Below are positions 19,249-31,254 of a stretch of DNA of 64,000 nt, one piece after another. The position numbers were made by a program, and so were the translations under genes. Below the pieces are notes generated by a model. The model ran no database searches. It was given only the letters and a program-made list of their open reading frames with translations, and was not told where the DNA came from. The DNA comes from Rhineura floridana (lineage: Eukaryota; Chordata; Lepidosauria; Squamata; Rhineuridae). Each line of letters opens with the position of its first letter. Position 1 is the first letter of the stretch. The stretch spans positions 28,071,955-28,135,954 of the forward strand of contig NC_084497.1 in NCBI RefSeq assembly GCF_030035675.1, given 5' to 3'.

Positions 19249-22200
19249 ATGGGGAGCATTGGCGACTTGCCCGAAGACATCTTGATCGACGTGCTGTGCC
19301 TTCTCCCTGCCCGGGAAATCGTCTGCACCTGCCGGCTGGTTTGCCTCCTGTGGCGCGATCTGGTGGAGCTTCCCTCTCTGTGGAAACGCAAGTGCCAGCG
19401 GGAAGGGTACCATCCCCAAGCGGTGGACAAGAGCGTCCAGGACTGGAGGATCTTCTACTTTCTCTGCAGCCTGAAGAGGAACTTGATCAAGAACCCTTGT
19501 GCAGAAGGTTTGTCGGGGAGGGGGGGAGACACAAGCATCTGCCCAGATGTCGAGCTGATTCGCATGACCCTATCTGAAAGTGTTGGGTATTTTTGAGCCC
19601 TTATTTATTCATTCACTTAGGCCAGGGATGGAGAACCTCAGGCCCAGGGACAGACTGTGGCCCTCCAAACCTCTCTCTTTGGCCCTTGGGACTCTATCCA
19701 GCCGTACCCCTTCTCCCCACGCCATGCCCCTCCCTGACCCTGCTCTGCACCTTCCTTGAGTGTTCATGCCTGGCTTGAACTCGGATCGTGCCTTTTGCTC
19801 AATGGAGGTAAGCTTCCAAGTTTGTGGAAACGACCCTACTATATGTAAACTTAGCATTCATTGCTCCGCCCACTGTTTCCTCTGGGTTTCCTCTGGGTTG
19901 CCCACTGCCAGCATGTGGCTCCGGAACGTTGCCTAGAAGGTAATGCGGCCCTCGGGCTGAAAGTGGGCTCCCACCCACCCCTGATTTACACCAGTTTCCA
20001 GAGGGACAGCCGTGTTGAGTCTCTTGCAGTGACGAGAGCAAATCTCATGGCATCTTGAAGTCTAGCACATTGATTATGGTATGAGCTTTCATGGACTGCA
20101 GTCAGTTTCATCAGATGCACGAAGTGTTACCCTGAGTTGTGGGTACATATTGACATAGGGGGGAATGAGATTGTAAACAGTGAGGAAACAGAATGCAGAA
20201 AAGCACCTCGGTCACTTCTCTCCCCCCTCCCTTGCTTTTCCAAGGGATCTGGGTAAAAATTGGATTCAGTAGAATGAATCTGAACCTTGAAAAGCGCATC
20301 GCGCTGAAAGAGGAAGTGGGGGAAAGCGCCACTCTTCCCACTTCCTCTTTTCAGCTCTATGTACTTGTCAAGGGAGAAGAAAGATGGCCACCCTCGTCAG
20401 CTGATGACGGAGGCGGCAGTTGGCGGGTGGGGGGCTCAGAGGCTTTGTGGGAGGCAGGGAAGAGAGAGAGAGTGCAAGGGTGCCATTGTTTTCATGGGTG
20501 CCATGTTGGTGATCCTGGCAAGGCCTGTGAATATTTTATCTTTCCCCTGCAGGGGATTGACCCATTGTCCCCCCCCCCCTTTTTGCGGCCTTTTCCCACA
20601 GAGGGTTTTGAGTCCTGGGAAATCGAGTCAAATGGAGGAGACCTTTGGAAAGTTGAGGATCTTCCTGGAGAACATGGGAGGGAATTTCCTCATCCGCACA
20701 TCCAGAAATACTTTGTTACATCTTACGGGTGAGGACTGTGGTCTTCTATGAACTCCCCCAGAGCTTCGGCCCTTCCCCAGGTAGCCCAAATGGCAAACAG
20801 TAAACTGGAGAGGGAGGGAATGCACACCCTCAAACAGCCCAATATGAACTGTGCAGGCTTAGTGGCCATAGAATGCTGGCTGAATGGGCAGGGAATATGG
20901 AATGGCATACACAGGTGAAGGGTGTGGCTGGCTGGAACTGGGCAGGGGCTATGAAACGGCATACCCAGATGAAGGGCGTGGCTGGCTAAACCCCCACCCC
21001 CTTTGTTTTTTTTAAACCACTGGTACTTAATGACTCGAACGTATCTTCTCAGGTCCTGCCTCAAAAACCAGCTGGTTACCTTAAAGGATCATGGCTACTG
21101 GGATCAGCTGATGGACGAGGTCAAGCCGGATATTGTGGTCAAGGACTGGTGAGGAGGGAGGGAGGGGGAGAAGCATGAAAAAGGAGGGGGCAAAGGCAGG
21201 AGAAGGGAGTTGAAATGGTGCTGGAAGTCAAATGCATTTCTTTCATGTAAAATCCTGCTTTGGGAGCACATTTGCACATGTATGCGCAGGTGCCCAGACA
21301 CTTACCTCCTTGTGGGAGCAACTGCTTGCACAAGCACAGTGCTCTGCTCACTCATTCAGCCTAGGGTTGTATCCAGTGCTAGACCTACTCGGAGTAGACC
21401 CATTCAAATTAATGGGCTTGACTCACTTAGGTTCATTCATTTCATTGGGTCTAATCTGAGTAAAAGGTCGCTGGATACAACCCAAACAGACTTATCTCCC
21501 CCTAGGAGTAGCTATTTACACACGTGTATATTTGCACGCACACACACACCTCCTTGCACATGCATGCACAGACGCACCCCTCTCTTCAAGGAGAAAGATA
21601 TTTGCCCGTACTCAGACTTTTATCTTTGCTGTTGCATCCTGAGGCCACAGAGACACCTGGGATAGAACTGGGGTGTGCGTCTGTGCCGGCCTGTCTAATG
21701 CTCAATGTCCTCCTTTCCCTTTCTGCCCCTGCCAATGAAACATATCCCAGGTATGCTGCCCGACACGACTGCGGGTGCCGCTACCAGCTGTCTGTGAAGC
21801 TTCTCTCCGCAGACTACATTGTTCTCCAGGAATTTCTCCCAAAAGACGTGGTGATTGAGCAGTGGAGCGATGCAGAATGGCGCGAGGTAAAGTCATTGAA
21901 GTGTGGCAGGCAGGTTCGGCTTGATGCATATATATATATATAAAGAATTTCATGGAGCATCTTAGCTCTCCAAAAATCACGGCTGAAAATTCCACCATTG
22001 CCAGTTCATTTCCGGGCCTAATTTAAGGTGTTCCCATTAAACTACTCAGGCCCCAGATATGTGAAAGACTGTCTCCTTCCTTACAGACCATCTTGAGATC
22101 AGCAGAGGAGATCTGCTTGGTAGTTCCACCTCGCTCAGAAGTTCAGGGCCGGGGGTGGCTGGGGAGAGGGGATTCTCTGTGGTGGCCCCTAAATTGTGCA

Positions 22201-23588
22201 ACTCCCTCCCCACAGTGGTGCGCCTGGCACCTTTGCTGTAAGGTTTTTGGTGAAGATGTAAGTCTTCACCCTGGTCTCCGGCACTTGAGATGTATGTTTT
22301 CAGGACGTACTCCTTTCTTTTTATGATGATGATGATAACAACATAACAATAAATAAACAAACATTAATATCCTTGTTTATTGCCCATGCGGGCTGGGACT
22401 GATGGAAGATGGGAGTCCTGCAGAGGACCATCTCTCTCTTAGTGGCAGCAAGGATGATTCTGAGTTATTGCTATTGATTAAATGTATATCCCACTCTTCT
22501 CCCTACAATGGTATCCAGTGGCAGCCCTACTCATAATAGATGCATTGAAATTAATGGACAAGGGAAACTTTGGTCTATTCATTTTATTGGGTCTACTCTG
22601 AGTAGGACCTAGGTGGATACAACCCTCTTGGGTCCTGCTCTCTTTGGCGTTGAGTCACCAGGCCCAATGTTCTTTTAACTCTGTTATTAAGGGAAAAAAT
22701 CAGTAATCCTTTTTTGTACAAAGAAACCGGTAAGGCAGCGGGTCCCAAACTGAGGTCCATGAGCGTCGTTCTGGTGGTCTGCGACCTGTCAGTGTTGAAT
22801 GTGAAATATTCATATTGATTTTTCATTGTATCGTTCTTGCTTCTTTTTCTTCCTTCTGTTGTGTTTCATTGTATCGCTATTTGCGTTCTATGGCATGGCA
22901 ATTGTCATACAATAAAATACAATATATGAACTAAAGGAAGCAATAGAGATGCACTTAAAAATCACTCAGCATGGCAAGTGGTCCCCCAAGACCCTCCCAG
23001 TTGCCAACCAGATGCCCCCAGTGGAAAGCCCACCAGCAGGACCTGAGTGCAACAGCAACTCCCCTGCGGTTTCCAGCACTTGACACCCAGAGGCATGCTG
23101 TTTACCAGTTGGCTAAGGGTTGGATCCAACTAAGCCCTACCCAGAGTAGACCCATCTAAAAATTAATGAACCTAACTTTGTCGTGTCTGTTAACTCTGAG
23201 TAGGATTAGCAATAGATACACGTTTAAGTAAATAAACATCAGGACAGGGGCTTGCTTCCTTCACGCCCTGCTTGTGGGATTCCCATGGGAGCACCTGATT
23301 GGCCACTGTGAAAAAGAGGATGCTGGATTGGATGGGCTTCCAGCAAGGGTGGGCTTATGATGCAACCTGGCTCAGGAAGTTTACTCAGTCCAAATGTCTT
23401 CCACCTCTCTCTCTCTCTCCCCATCCCAACCCCCTCTTCAGGTCTCGTACACTTTTCACAACTACCCTCCTGGGGTCCGCCACATCCTCTTTCACCACGG
23501 AGGCCAAGACACTCAGTTCTGGGCCGGCTGGTACGGCGTCCGAGTCACCAACAGCAGCATCACCATTGGTCCAGAGGTGGCAGGGTGA
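19249..23588 (+). CDS. FBXO6: F-box only protein 6/44-type glycoprotein-recognising SCF adaptor, 254 aa
   Basis: Coding exons: 19249-19507, 20602-20728, 21053-21148, 21751-21886 and 23442-23588. GT/AG borders are consistent and the phases are 1, 2, 2, 0. The F-box (~3-50, IGDLPEDILIDVLCLLP) binds SKP1. The FBA/sugar-binding domain (~87-254) carries family hallmarks: KYFVTSY, YWDQLMD, PDIVVKDW, YQLSVKLLSADY, YPPGVRHILF and WAGWYGVRVTNSSI. These proteins deliver N-glycosylated ER-derived proteins to SCF ligases. The pocket pair is F232-W233, where FBXO2 has Tyr-Trp. Length matches FBXO44 (255), while internal residues and the position beside MAD2L2 fit FBXO6 better, so the symbol is a best guess. 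It is tail-to-tail with MAD2L2. Confidence 0.9.
21364..21485. repeat. Palindromic MITE (type P2)
   Basis: Ends 'gttgtatccagtgctagacc' and 'gtcgctggatacaaccc' are inverted copies, with inner arms 'attcaaattaatggg' and 'ttcatttcattgggtc'. One of the cleanest copies, in an intron of the second F-box gene. Confidence 0.75.
22503..22626. repeat. Palindromic MITE (type P2)
   Basis: 'tggtatccagtggcagccct' pairs with 'gtaggacctaggtggataca'; inner arms are 'gaaattaatggac' and 'tttattgggtctactctg'. Another copy lies at 23110-23222. Confidence 0.7.
22733..22925 (+). mobile_element. hAT/Charlie-like fragment
   Basis: It starts with 'cgggtcccaaactgaggtcc', the same terminal motif as the element at 37824-39616, and shares 'aatattcatattg' with that element's interior. 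Right end not identified. Confidence 0.45.
22930..23355. mobile_element. CR1 fragments flanking a P2 MITE
   Basis: A minus-strand CR1 piece (about 22960-23105, 'gtggaaagcccaccagcagg') and a plus-strand CR1 piece (about 23235-23345, 'gaggatgctggattggatgg') lie on either side of a P2 MITE at 23110-23222. Confidence 0.6.
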
Positions 23589-23764
23589 AAGGAAGACTGT
23601 TGAACTGATAGGCTTGGCTCACTTTATAGAGAGATGTATATTAAAAACGCTCCCTTTTCGACATTTCTTTCTTTCTCCTGCAGTTCATGGTGAAGCTCCC
23701 CCCCCCCACTCTTAAATCTGCACAGTTGATATCTTCTTCTACCAGGATCAAGTTTTGCCAGTTT

Positions 23765-23985
23765 GTAGTGCAAGCTGGCTTTGCCCAGTGCTGATTGGCT
23801 AGCCCTTGTGTCAGTCATGGAGCTATTTCCTCAGTGCCCCGCCAAGTCAACTTGATACATGGCTATACACAATGTTGATTGGCTGGCCTATGTGTCAGTC
23901 GTGAAGCCGCTTCCCCTCCTTCTCAAGAGCAGGGCTGTTCATGGCGCTGATGGGCTGGCCCTTGTCAATTGTAAAGCCAGTTGTG
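23765..23985 (+). repeat. Three imperfect tandem repeats after the second F-box gene
   Basis: The phrase 'gctgattggctagcccttgtg', or a close variant, recurs about every 80-110 bp (near 23790, 23875 and 23948), each followed by 'gtcagtcatggagc' or similar. A local duplication in the short gap between two convergent genes. Confidence 0.55.
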
Positions 23986-24132
23986 CCAGCATGGAGGATT
24001 AGGAAAACCGGCAGCCTGAGAAAGAAGTGGAAGAAGCAGAAAAGGGGAGGGGTTACAAGAGAATGGCTGTAGATATTGGAAAGAGGTGGCATCTATGAGA
24101 GGAAGAGGGGAGGTGGTGCACTTTTCTTCACT

Positions 24133-24260
24133 GGTGGTACTTAAGAGGCTGGACCATTATCTGTCAGGGCTGCTGCAGTTGCAAAGATTCATACACCAAA
24201 CAGCGGGTTAGACTAGTTGACCTCCAGGGCCCTAACGCTATGATCGTATATAGGCCAGGT
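24133..24260 (+). mobile_element. CR1 LINE, terminal fragment
   Basis: 'ttatctgtcagggctgctgc' followed by 'gggttagactagttgacctc' and 'acgctatgatcgtat' is a diverged CR1 3' end. Confidence 0.65.
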
Positions 24261-24604
24261 GCTGCTTGAACTCTCTATAACCCACCTATATACAACAATG
24301 TTTTTGAACACATGGGCTGCACTTGGTGGGCGACTTGCTGCTTCCAAGGTTAAGTTCATCGCTCACGTTACATCCACTACCGCAGGTCTTAGGGGACCTC
24401 TGTGGCCCTGCAGATGTTTATTAGCTCCCATCAGCTCCATCCAGCACAGTCAGTGATGATGGGAGGTGGAGGCCAGCAGCACTGAGCAGACCATATTCAG
24501 GAACAGGGTCGGGCTGTTGTCGTATTGGACACCAGCAAATTTTTCTTCTCTGCTTCAGGCATCACATCAGTTGGCTTTGAGGATTCACGTGAGAAGCTTG
24601 TTTA

Positions 24605-25115
24605 AAACACAAGTGCTTCCTCTTTATTGATAACTAGAAAAATCACAGCGGGTACACAGGTGCGACATACAAGATCCTGTCCTTGGGCAGAGTCACAAGA
24701 CGAGCAAAACACTTGGGATGCTTTAAGATCACACAGACGAGTGTCCGAAATGAAAGAAAAGAGTGTTGCGCAAGCCCTCCTGAGGCTCAAAATGTAGCAC
24801 CTCTTTCTAGACATGTATTTTTTAAAGCAGTCCTCACTCCGCTCTCAAAACTTGTTAAATACACAGAAAGTTGCTGAAGAAGTTAAACATTGGCTCCTAC
24901 AGGATTCACTCTCTCCTTTCTACGCATAAAAGGAAGAACACTTTAAAATAACATGTATGCACACGCGTTGAAGAACTCTCAGCAGAATGTTTCAAGTTAT
25001 GGAGGACAGCCACATTTTGAGCACCAACGTTCAACACGACAGAGAGAGCGTAGCTTGGGGGTGCCTCGCCATGGAAAACATTTGAGGTCCCAAGACACAT
25101 TGGGAAGGGTTGGAT
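24605..25115 (-). other. MAD2L2: 3' UTR and poly(A) signal of MAD2L2
   Basis: An AATAAA on the minus strand (24628-24623) lies ~490 nt after the MAD2L2 stop codon. The region between has no other gene or strong repeat and fits a 3' UTR ending near 24605. Confidence 0.6.
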
Positions 25116-28100
25116 TCAGGTGCCTTTCTGCGCCCGCTCCTCTACATAGAGCTGCATCTGTAAAAGCAGGCAGATGGGGAAAGCTTTTAAAAATGACTTC
25201 TTTATTAAGCACCTCATAACTAAGGCCTACGCAACGGCTGAAAAGAGACATGGTCTGCTGCTGATGCAGTCTTAAAACAAATCACATCACCTCCTACTCA
25301 ACTTTTGTTTAAAGTGGAGGTCCCGAGGATTCATCCGTGTGAAAAAGCATTACCACTGAGCTACAGCCCGTTTCTGTACAAAGCCGCCTTCTACTATATC
25401 ATACCTTCTGGCTTTTCAGGCTAAGCCCCACCCATTCTGTAGCCCAATCACATCACCCAAAGCTGAGCATTTAGCATGTGTGGGTGTGGCCACTCTGGCC
25501 AAAGCTCCACGCACATTCCACGGCTACAGTGCTCTGCAGGGTTCAACTTGAAACTCCGTAGTTCTTTAACACCTCCCTATTGGTCAAAGCTAGGAACTGC
25601 AGGCAGTTCTAGCCAGGATATTAAAACAGCAGTACCCAGAATTCTCCAGGTCTTGAGATCAGGTGATCCTGGAGAGCCAATCCCAAACCACAGGGTGCTA
25701 TAAAAGGCTGGGCAACTTTTTACTGATGTGACTTCTTGTGTTTCCGAGAGTGGTCTCTTGAGCCCATGCCTTTGCTACCTCTCCAACCCCCAGCGCTTGG
25801 ACCTAGAAGCTTGGTAGTCCCAATGGTGAAAAATAAGATGGTGTTATTTTGAAGAGCACCGTGTCCCACTCACCTTTAAAATATCTGACGTCATGGTCTT
25901 CAGAGGGATCAGCCGGGGGTCGCGCATGTGGACATCCTGTTCGTCAGCAAGGATCCAGGGGAAATCCTTCAGGTGAGGATGCAAACAGACTGTGCTCAAT
26001 TTGGGCACATTCACACATAGATCCTTTGATTCCACTACATCTGACGGTTGTCAGCTGGATGTCTGAATCAACCCCCCCTCTTTTGGAAAAGATTTGCATT
26101 TGAAGGGTACAAAAAGTCTTTAACATGATGGATGCTCAGTTACCTCGATGCTAAGTTACCTCTGATACGTCAGAGCAAGGAGCTGGTACCAAAACTATTT
26201 AATTTGTTGTTGTTATATGCCTTCAAGTCGATTAGGACTTATGGCGACCCTATGAATCTTTTTTGGATGTATTCATAGGGTTTTCATGGTAAGAGGTATT
26301 CCGAGGTGGTTTCCCATTGCCTTCCTCTACGCCTACGGCACCCGCTATTCCCAGGCGCTCTCCCATCCAAGTACTAACCAGGCCTGACTCTGCTTAGCTT
26401 CCGAGATTAGATGAGATCAGGCATGTTCAGGGCAGAATGGACGTCGGCATTTCTTTTAATAAAGAATTACAATAACAGTATTTAACAGAAGTAAAATAAC
26501 AGTGCGCCACTGCAGAACCTGTGGCTCTAGCGTTGCCTACCTTGATCACTTGGATCTTCTCCATGTTACGGGTGGCGGCTTCACGGGTGTGCACCAGGAC
26601 GGTAAAAGTACAACCTGCAAGAAAGGGAAGATGGGGTGGAATCTTCAGAAGTCGTCTTCTTCTTTTTTTAAAATGGGGAGAACAGGACACAAAAATCTAA
26701 GAAGTCAGCAAGAACACAAACGTAGTTTGCTGGCCTACCTGGAGGATTGTTGTCCAACACCGCGTCGCAGACACTGATCTTCAAAATGAAGGCACGGAGG
26801 AGCTGTTCCACGTGGTTCAGAAGAGAGTCAGAGCTGGGAAAGAAACATACGAAGGTGCCTTATAACAAGTCAGACCACTGGAGTCTATCTAGCTCAGTAT
26901 TGCCTACACTGACTGATAGCCCTCGAAGGCTGCAGGCAGGATTCTCTCGCATTTCTACCTGGAGATGCCATTAGGAATTGAACCTAAGACCATCTGCATG
27001 CAGGAAAGAGAAGAGGCAGATCACAATCACGGTCATAGAAAAGGTTACTTGCGTTAACATCAGTGTGACAGCTCTTCAGATTTGAAGGCAGTGATCTTAT
27101 TGCCTCTTAGTAGTCTCTCCCAACAACCCTGGGAGGTAGGATAGGCTGCATATACACAGCTCATTTAAAGCTCATTTCTTCCCCCAAAGGATCCTGGGAA
27201 CTGTAGTTTGTCAAGGGTGCTGGGGACTGTACCGCTGTGAGGGGTAAACTACAGATCCCAAGATTCTTTGGGGGAAGTCATGTGCTTTAAATGTATGGCT
27301 GAATGTGGATTTGAAGCAGAGTCTCCCGCATCTAACCTCTCTAACCACTACACCACACTGGATCTGCAAAATTTGGAATAGCTTTTTGGGGAAATAAATG
27401 CCTCACCTGATAGACAGCAGGGGCGGCTGCGTGATTTCAAATACAAATCTCTCCACCGGATGGTGCTCTTTGTCCAGAATTACCACCACGACTTTTTCTA
27501 CATCATTCTGAAAAGCATCAGAACACAAGAACTCTTTCCCCCACACTTTCGATTCAGTTTGAAGGAGAGCTCTGTGGAATACAACGCTTGCGTCCACCCA
27601 TGCCAAGTTAAGCTGGTCTAATATTGTTACACCTACTATCACAGAAACTCCTCAAGGTGGATGAAACAAAGCACCAAGCTCCGATAATTCCTCAGTTCAG
27701 TTCTGACCTTCCAAAACTCACCTTCTCCAGCAGAGGTTTGATGCAGTGAAGGGTGTCCTGGATATATTGATTCAGTTCTGGATGACAAGACATCTGTTCA
27801 AACAAGGATTTCATGTTATTTACACATTTGTGTAGATTTGTCAATGAAAAAAAATCCTTTTTTTAAAAAAAGCATAAAATTAGTGGATTGAGGGAATGTT
27901 GTGGACATAATTTATCTTGATTTCAGCAAAGCGTTTAACGAACTGCTTAATGTGGGCTAGATAAATATTGTTATTATTATATTAGATTTATATCCCACTC
28001 TTCCTGCCAAAGGCGCCCGGGATGGCAAACATAAACAAACAATTTAACAAGAAAAAGAGAAACATACTAAAAAAAACCCTGAAAAGCATTCCAAAACACA

Positions 28101-30835
28101 ATTACAGTTAAAAATATTCTAAAACACAGTAAAGAAAATTCTTTCATAAATGATCTTTGGGTTGTCAGGAACAGTCCCCTTCAGCCATCCAATGCCTGGA
28201 TAATCAACAATGTTTTCCAATTCTTCCTGAAAGTCAACAGTGATGGAGACAGACACATCTCAACCTTTGCGTCCCCAGATGTTGCTGGACCACAATTCCC
28301 ATCATTCCTGACCATTAGCCATGCTGCCTGGGGCTGATGGGAGTTGTAGTTCAGCAACAACTTGGGACGCAAAGGTCGGGAAAGGCTGGTCTAGATGTTT
28401 TGGAATCCATCTGCTATCCTCATACCAGACAACAGGTCACCCTGAGGCAGGGAGGAACAGCTAATGCCTCAGAAGGCCAAAATCAAAACCCAAAATGGTC
28501 TTCATAGAATAGAAAAAACTGGGCTTGGCACTATAGTAAAACAAAATTCAACAGAGACAAACTTGTGAAGTTCTACATTTAGGAGGACAAAATCAAACAG
28601 AGGGGAAATACTTGGCCCAGAAAGACTGCATGCTCTGGGTGAAGGATGCCGCTTCTGAATGCTATTTTCTGTAAAGTCCCCTCGAGTAGAAAGCTTGCCC
28701 AGTAAGGAGAGGACTGCTTTTCCCTGATGGGCTAGTTTTTTAACTTGCAGGTGGCATGCACACACGTGTGCCTACACACACACACAGAGGAGCATGTCAA
28801 AAATGACATCTTCCACCTGCCAAGTGCAGGCGGCACAGTCTCCCTTGTCATTTCAGGACTCTGAGTGTTCAAACAGACCCCCACTGAAAATGACTGCGAT
28901 AAGGTGACTGCAAGACAATCCGATGGATGTTTTGCAACTTCATATATACGCAAGCGTTGGATCAGCCTACCAAGACGAGGGTGTGTGGTCCAGCCTAAAG
29001 ACAGCAACAGCTCTCACCTGGACAGGTACGTTGTATTTTTTCCTCTTCTGAAAGATCCCGGTAGGATAGACTTCTCGGACGTAAAGGATGAGGTGAACAG
29101 CTACTTCCAAGAACTCAGAAAGCACGTCAGCCACAACTGGAGAAAAGGAATTGAGGGGTGGAGCAAAACAGGTGAAGGTTGAGTAATCAATAGCTTTGGA
29201 ACAATCTGAAGACATCGCCTAAATGCAGGCAAATATTGGAAACTAGGGTGGCTTTGCATGCAGAGCACCCCATGTTCAATCCCTGGTGTCTCCAGGCAGG
29301 GTTGGGAATGTCGCCTGCCTAAAACGTTGGAGAGCCACTGCCAGTCAGTGTCAACAATATTGGGCAAGATGGACCAACGATCTGACTTGGTATGAGGCAG
29401 CTTCCTATTTAAATCAGCCTCTTTATTCAGAACCATGAGGACCGGGGCCTTGTTTTATTCTTACAGAAAGAGTCACGGCTCAGTGGCAGAGCAGCTGCTT
29501 TGCATACTTTGCAGGGTCCCAGGTTCAATCCTTGGCATCTCTATGTAGGGTTGGGAGAGACACACACATCCCCGCCTGAATCCCTGGAGAGCTGCTGCCA
29601 GTCAGTGTTGACAATACTGAGCTAGATGGGCCAATGGTCTGTCTCATGATAAGGCAGCTCCCTAGGTGAGCTGTCAGCTGCAACCCTACAATCCATTACT
29701 TGGGAGTAAGCCCTATGGGGACTGACTTCTGAGAAAACACGCATAAGATTGTGCTGCACATCTGTTTGATTGGTAGGTTAATCAACTGAAATAGAGATTA
29801 ATCAACTTGTCACTCTGCAGAAACGGAAGGCCTTAAGAGATAAATAAACAGAATGCCCCACACAGACTATCTAACCTTGTATGGCCTACTACTTTGACTC
29901 TCAAGAGCAGCCTTCCCAACCTGGTGCCCTCCAGGTGCTGTTGGACTCCAATTCCCATCAGCCCCAGCCAGCACAACCAATCAGAGATGATGAGGTTGGG
30001 GTCCAAGAACACCTCAAGGACACCAGGTTACCCATCCTTGCATTAAATGAAGTCAAAGCTATGGTGGAGGTAGCTGGGGGCAGTGAAGGCAAGTGACGGT
30101 CTAGTTCAGGTATAGGGAACCTGTAGCCTCCCTGATGCTGTTGGACTCCAACTCCCAGCAGCTCCAGCTAGCATGGCCAATGGTCAGAGGCGATGATGGG
30201 AGTTGGAGTCCAATAAAAATGTTCCCCACTCCTGTCTAGGGATGGGGAGAAATTCAATTCACATTTAGAGCCAGATTTATCAAATCCACACTTTCCGAAA
30301 CAATATGAGAAGTGAAACACAGCCATCTTTTGAAATCCGCACTTATCCGAATTTTGTGATGCAGTCCTTCAACCAAGCCATGTTTACAAAAATGGATATA
30401 TGTTAGGGAAAGTGCACACAAAATGAATACATTGGAGAAAATAACATACAAAAATATATTAGGATCAATTCCTTGCAAAAATGTGTACAGTAGTCAAAAC
30501 TGTCTACAAAGAATGTATTTATTAGGAGAAACTCCCACTAAAACACAAGAATTTTCACGAGGTTTGTTTTTAAAAACAAACAAAAAGAAAACTGCAGATT
30601 GCTGCAGAAATGTGGAGAACTGAATTTAAGAAAAATGAGAAAAGGAGATAACGGAAATGGACAGATCCTTCCATCCTTACTCCTGTCCTAGAAGAAAAGC
30701 AAGACTCCGATAAATGGTTGCCTCTTGATTTTTAATAAACGGGGGTTCAAGGCAGGTCCCCATTCTGAAATGTTTAAAGAATATTGTGCCGGTACCTTGT
30801 CCAAAGTTGAGATCCTGTCGGGTTAAAGTAGTCAT
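25116..30835 (-). CDS. MAD2L2: MAD2L2/REV7, HORMA-domain adaptor of polymerase zeta and shieldin, 211 aa
   Basis: Eight coding exons, 5' to 3' on the minus strand: 30835-30796, 29136-29018, 27793-27722, 27507-27407, 26833-26739, 26614-26541, 25966-25874 and 25157-25116. They sum to 636 nt, exactly the human length of 211 aa plus stop. The product starts [13 protein letters not shown] and is nearly identical to human REV7 throughout, e.g. [46 protein letters not shown] and [14 protein letters not shown]. It ends [13 protein letters not shown]. The HORMA domain spans nearly the whole protein. Its mobile C-terminal safety belt closes over short peptides in REV3L and SHLD3, serving translesion synthesis and double-strand-break end protection in the nucleus. 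The 14-codon last exon is too short for open-frame scanning. The upstream 5' UTR acceptor is at 30850/30849. Confidence 0.97.
26204..26448 (-). mobile_element. 5S rRNA-derived SINE with Bov-B tail, second copy
   Basis: Minus-strand copy of the element at 11417-11657. The 5S-like phrases 'gcttccgagattagatgaga' and 'ctcccatccaagtactaacc' are clear. The tail is 'gccttcaagtcgattaggac' preceded by TTG repeats. It is in a MAD2L2 intron. A target duplication was not clear. Confidence 0.88.
26845..27012 (-). mobile_element. tRNA-derived SINE with CR1-like tail (SINE-C)
   Basis: Minus strand: tail 'cgaaggtgccttataac', body 'agctcagtattgcctacact', head with 'gaattgaacctaagacc'. It lies 12 bp from the MAD2L2 exon 26739-26833, on the acceptor side. 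Confidence 0.7.
27150..27300. repeat. Type P3 MITE fragment
   Basis: 'cccaaaggatcctgggaact' near 27185 and 'cagatcccaagattctttgg' near 27253 are inverted copies of the P3 core. MAD2L2 intron. Confidence 0.6.
27965..28200 (-). mobile_element. L2-like LINE 3' end
   Basis: Minus strand: 'atttatatcccactcttcct', 'ggcgcccgggatggcaaac' and an A-rich 3' part leading to 'ggaaaacattgttgattatc' in reverse. In a MAD2L2 intron. Confidence 0.6.
28253..28390. repeat. Palindromic MITE (type P1)
   Basis: 'caacctttgcgtccccagat' and 'aacttgggacgcaaaggtc' are terminal inverted copies around 'ccatgctgcctggggctga'. A well-preserved stem. Confidence 0.7.
29248..29412 (+). mobile_element. tRNA-derived SINE with CR1-like tail (SINE-C)
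   Basis: It has 'ttcaatccctggtgtctcca', 'ggagagccactgccagtcag' and a tail 'gtatgaggcagcttcctatt'. Plus strand, in MAD2L2 intron 1, opposite to the gene. Confidence 0.75.
29464..29672 (+). mobile_element. tRNA-derived SINE with CR1-like tail (SINE-C)
   Basis: The head 'ggctcagtggcagagcagct', B-box 'ccaggttcaatccttggc', the body and the tail 'gataaggcagctccctagg' are all present. The most complete SINE-C copy in the window. Confidence 0.8.
29905..30235. repeat. Two P1 MITEs flanking a minisatellite-related unit
   Basis: P1 palindromes at about 29905-30040 and 30105-30235 flank the phrase 'ggtggaggtagctgggggca', the reverse complement of the unit expanded at 47876-48182. Confidence 0.6.
30228..30690 (+). 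repeat. AT-rich interspersed repeat (type P5)
   Basis: The longest clear P5 copy. It begins 'gtctagggatggggagaaat' and ends 'ggacagatccttccatcctt'. It ends ~105 bp from the first MAD2L2 coding exon. Confidence 0.5.
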
Positions 30836-30874
30836 GTCTGTGGAAATTTCTGCGGGGGGGGGGAAGAGTGGATC

Positions 30875-31254
30875 AGTAGCGTACTGGCAAATTCAGAAGT
30901 GCAGGTTCCCTTCATGATAGTCACAACCATGCCATGCCCCCCCCATTTTTGCTGCTGAGTTGAGAATGAGATCCTTGTTAATGCCTTCTCCCACAACAAC
31001 AGACGTCCCTAGGAGCCAATAAGCAATAAGTGTTAGCTACTGAAAAGAGTCTTCTCAGTGGGTGACTGACCTCCTTTCGCTCTGATTGACTTCAATCAGC
31101 AGGAAAGGACAAGGAAGCATGTTAGAGGACTCTTCTCAGTGGCTAACAGACTCCCCTTGCATGCAGATTGGCTCATAGAATGCTGGAGATGTTGGGACCC
31201 TGAAAGTAAGGGGTCTAAGACCTCCCAAGACCTCACATGACTACTCCCCTGGAG
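30875..31254 (+). repeat. Unnamed ~385-bp interspersed repeat (type P4)
   Basis: One of three copies in the window (others 36500-36892 minus and 40080-40472 plus). Shared phrases: 'gttaatgccttctcccacaa', 'gtcttctcagtgg', 'caggaaaggacaaggaagc' and 'gctggagatgttgggaccc'. The middle is itself an imperfect inverted repeat. No coding capacity; probably a non-autonomous DNA transposon. Confidence 0.65.

Noticed and set aside
29464-29540. tRNA gene
   Set aside because: A- and B-box-like motifs occur, but the sequence continues into a conserved SINE body and tail, and there is no full cloverleaf. The same holds for all other tRNA-like heads.
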